Both the position numbers and the translations under genes were made by a program. Below are positions 63,578-64,000 of a stretch of DNA of 64,000 nucleotides, in pieces. Source of the stretch: Spirochaetaceae bacterium (lineage in GTDB: Bacteria > Spirochaetota > Spirochaetia > Treponematales > Breznakiellaceae); assembly GCA_031278215.1 (NCBI GenBank), contig JAITKV010000049.1, positions 17,365 through 81,364 on the forward strand, read 5' to 3'. The notes under the pieces are model-generated. The model worked only from the letters and a program-made list of their open reading frames with translations, made no database searches and had not been told where the DNA came from. The first letter of the stretch is position 1. Every line of letters begins with the position of its first letter.

Positions 63578-64000
63578 TTAGGCGCTGCGGGGCAGCAGAT
63601 TTCCCGCATCCATCGAATAGGTTTTATGTCCGTAGTTAAGGGTGTCAAGTTCGTGGGTAACGATAAGTACCGCGGTTCCTTCCCGGGCAATGCGGCTGAA
63701 CAGGCCCATGATCTCCTCGGTGGTCCGGGCGTCAAGATCTCCGGTGGGTTCGTCGGCAATGAGGAGCCGGGGTTCGTTGATAAGGGCGCGGGCAATGGAA
63801 ACCCGCCGCATCTCCCCGCCGGAAAGTTCCCTGGGGTACGATGCCGCAAGATGGCTTATCCCTACTTTTTCCAGCAGGATAAAGGCCCGGCCCTCCACAT
63901 CCCCTTCGCGCTTGAACAAAGCCCAGGGAATACACACATTGTCGAAAACGGTAAAATTTGAAAGGAGGCTTTGCCCCTGGGGAACATAGCCGATTTTTTC
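63578..64000 (-). CDS. ABC exporter ATPase, LolD/MacB-like, cut by window end
   Basis: The frame is open to the window edge, so the N-terminus with Walker A is outside. Visible: Q-loop GYVPQGQSLLSNFTVFDNV, signature LSGGEMRRVSIARALINEP, Walker B LLIADEPTGDLD and H-loop VLIVTHELDTL. About 140 residues. With DUF4418 and a permease presumably upstream it fits the small MacB-like exporter loci. Substrate unknown. Confidence 0.9.
   Translation of the reverse strand, partial: EKIGYVPQGQSLLSNFTVFDNVCIPWALFKREGDVEGRAFILLEKVGISHLAASYPRELSGGEMRRVSIARALINEPRLLIADEPTGDLDARTTEEIMGLFSRIAREGTAVLIVTHELDTLNYGHKTYSMDAGNLLPRSA

Noticed and set aside
62956..63849. 297-aa version of the ECF sigma factor
   Set aside because: The first 95 residues are a shadow of the ABC ATPase gene; the sigma domain starts at 63564.

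Overview
The window is GC-rich (roughly 55-60% by eye), densely coded bacterial DNA. The gene set points to a spirochaete of the Treponema group, probably a free-living or gut-type relative rather than the reduced pathogens. It has a LolC/D/E-type exporter, a short ParC, flavodiiron protein, pyruvate:ferredoxin oxidoreductase, an MCP, hybrid kinases, HD-GYP output, glycogen synthesis (GlgC, GlgA), a beta-helix lipoprotein, and a 509-aa protein of a kind I associate with treponemes. Assignment to a named species is not possible from the sequence alone. There is no rRNA, no complete mobile element and no CRISPR array; RNA genes are tmRNA and tRNA-Cys.

Layout. 0-8.1 kb: TPR protein end, argD, a DUF3298-like secreted protein, a membrane adenylate cyclase, a coiled-coil membrane protein and parC. 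8.2-13.4 kb: a YtrA-type GntR regulator overlapping a slipin, then nifJ. 13.5-20.1 kb: a glycosyltransferase, then a signalling cluster of FIST sensor, cytosolic hybrid histidine kinase, stand-alone Hpt and REC-HD-GYP phosphodiesterase. 20.1-25.5 kb: tmRNA, an unknown protein, an MCP with a repeat tail, dCMP deaminase, a PfkB kinase and a CYTH protein. 25.6-27.4 kb: an accessory-looking patch with a radical-SAM gene remnant, a WYL regulator and an orphan Cas2-like protein. 27.4-35.7 kb: one long operon of prfB (programmed +1 frameshift), an envelope protein, ftsY, a secreted protein and lolC-lolD-lolE. 35.9-48.1 kb: clpC, glgC, an MrfA/Hrq1-like helicase, a second hybrid kinase, and paaK-ACT-glgA. 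48.2-58.6 kb: envelope proteins, an aldo/keto reductase, tRNA-Cys, eukaryote-like carAB and dus. 58.6-64 kb: a CheY-like regulator, flavodiiron protein, the 509-aa protein, and on the minus strand an ABC ATPase, ECF sigma, probable anti-sigma and DUF4418 membrane protein.

Three themes go beyond ordinary annotation. First, many genes have a good -35/-10 promoter whose -10 box ends only 5-7 bases before the start codon, so their mRNAs should be leaderless. Second, a family of small palindromic repeats sits exactly at gene ends and starts; four copies carry the same internal promoter (CTGAMA, 17-bp spacer, TATA-like box), so it may spread promoters. Third, the FIST/kinase/Hpt/HD-GYP cluster looks like a complete phosphorelay in which the kinase's own C-terminal Hpt has lost its histidine (Arg in its place) and a separate intact Hpt gene lies downstream. 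Several proteins (MCP, LolC, ClpC) also have tandem-repeat tails or loops coded by near-identical short DNA repeats.
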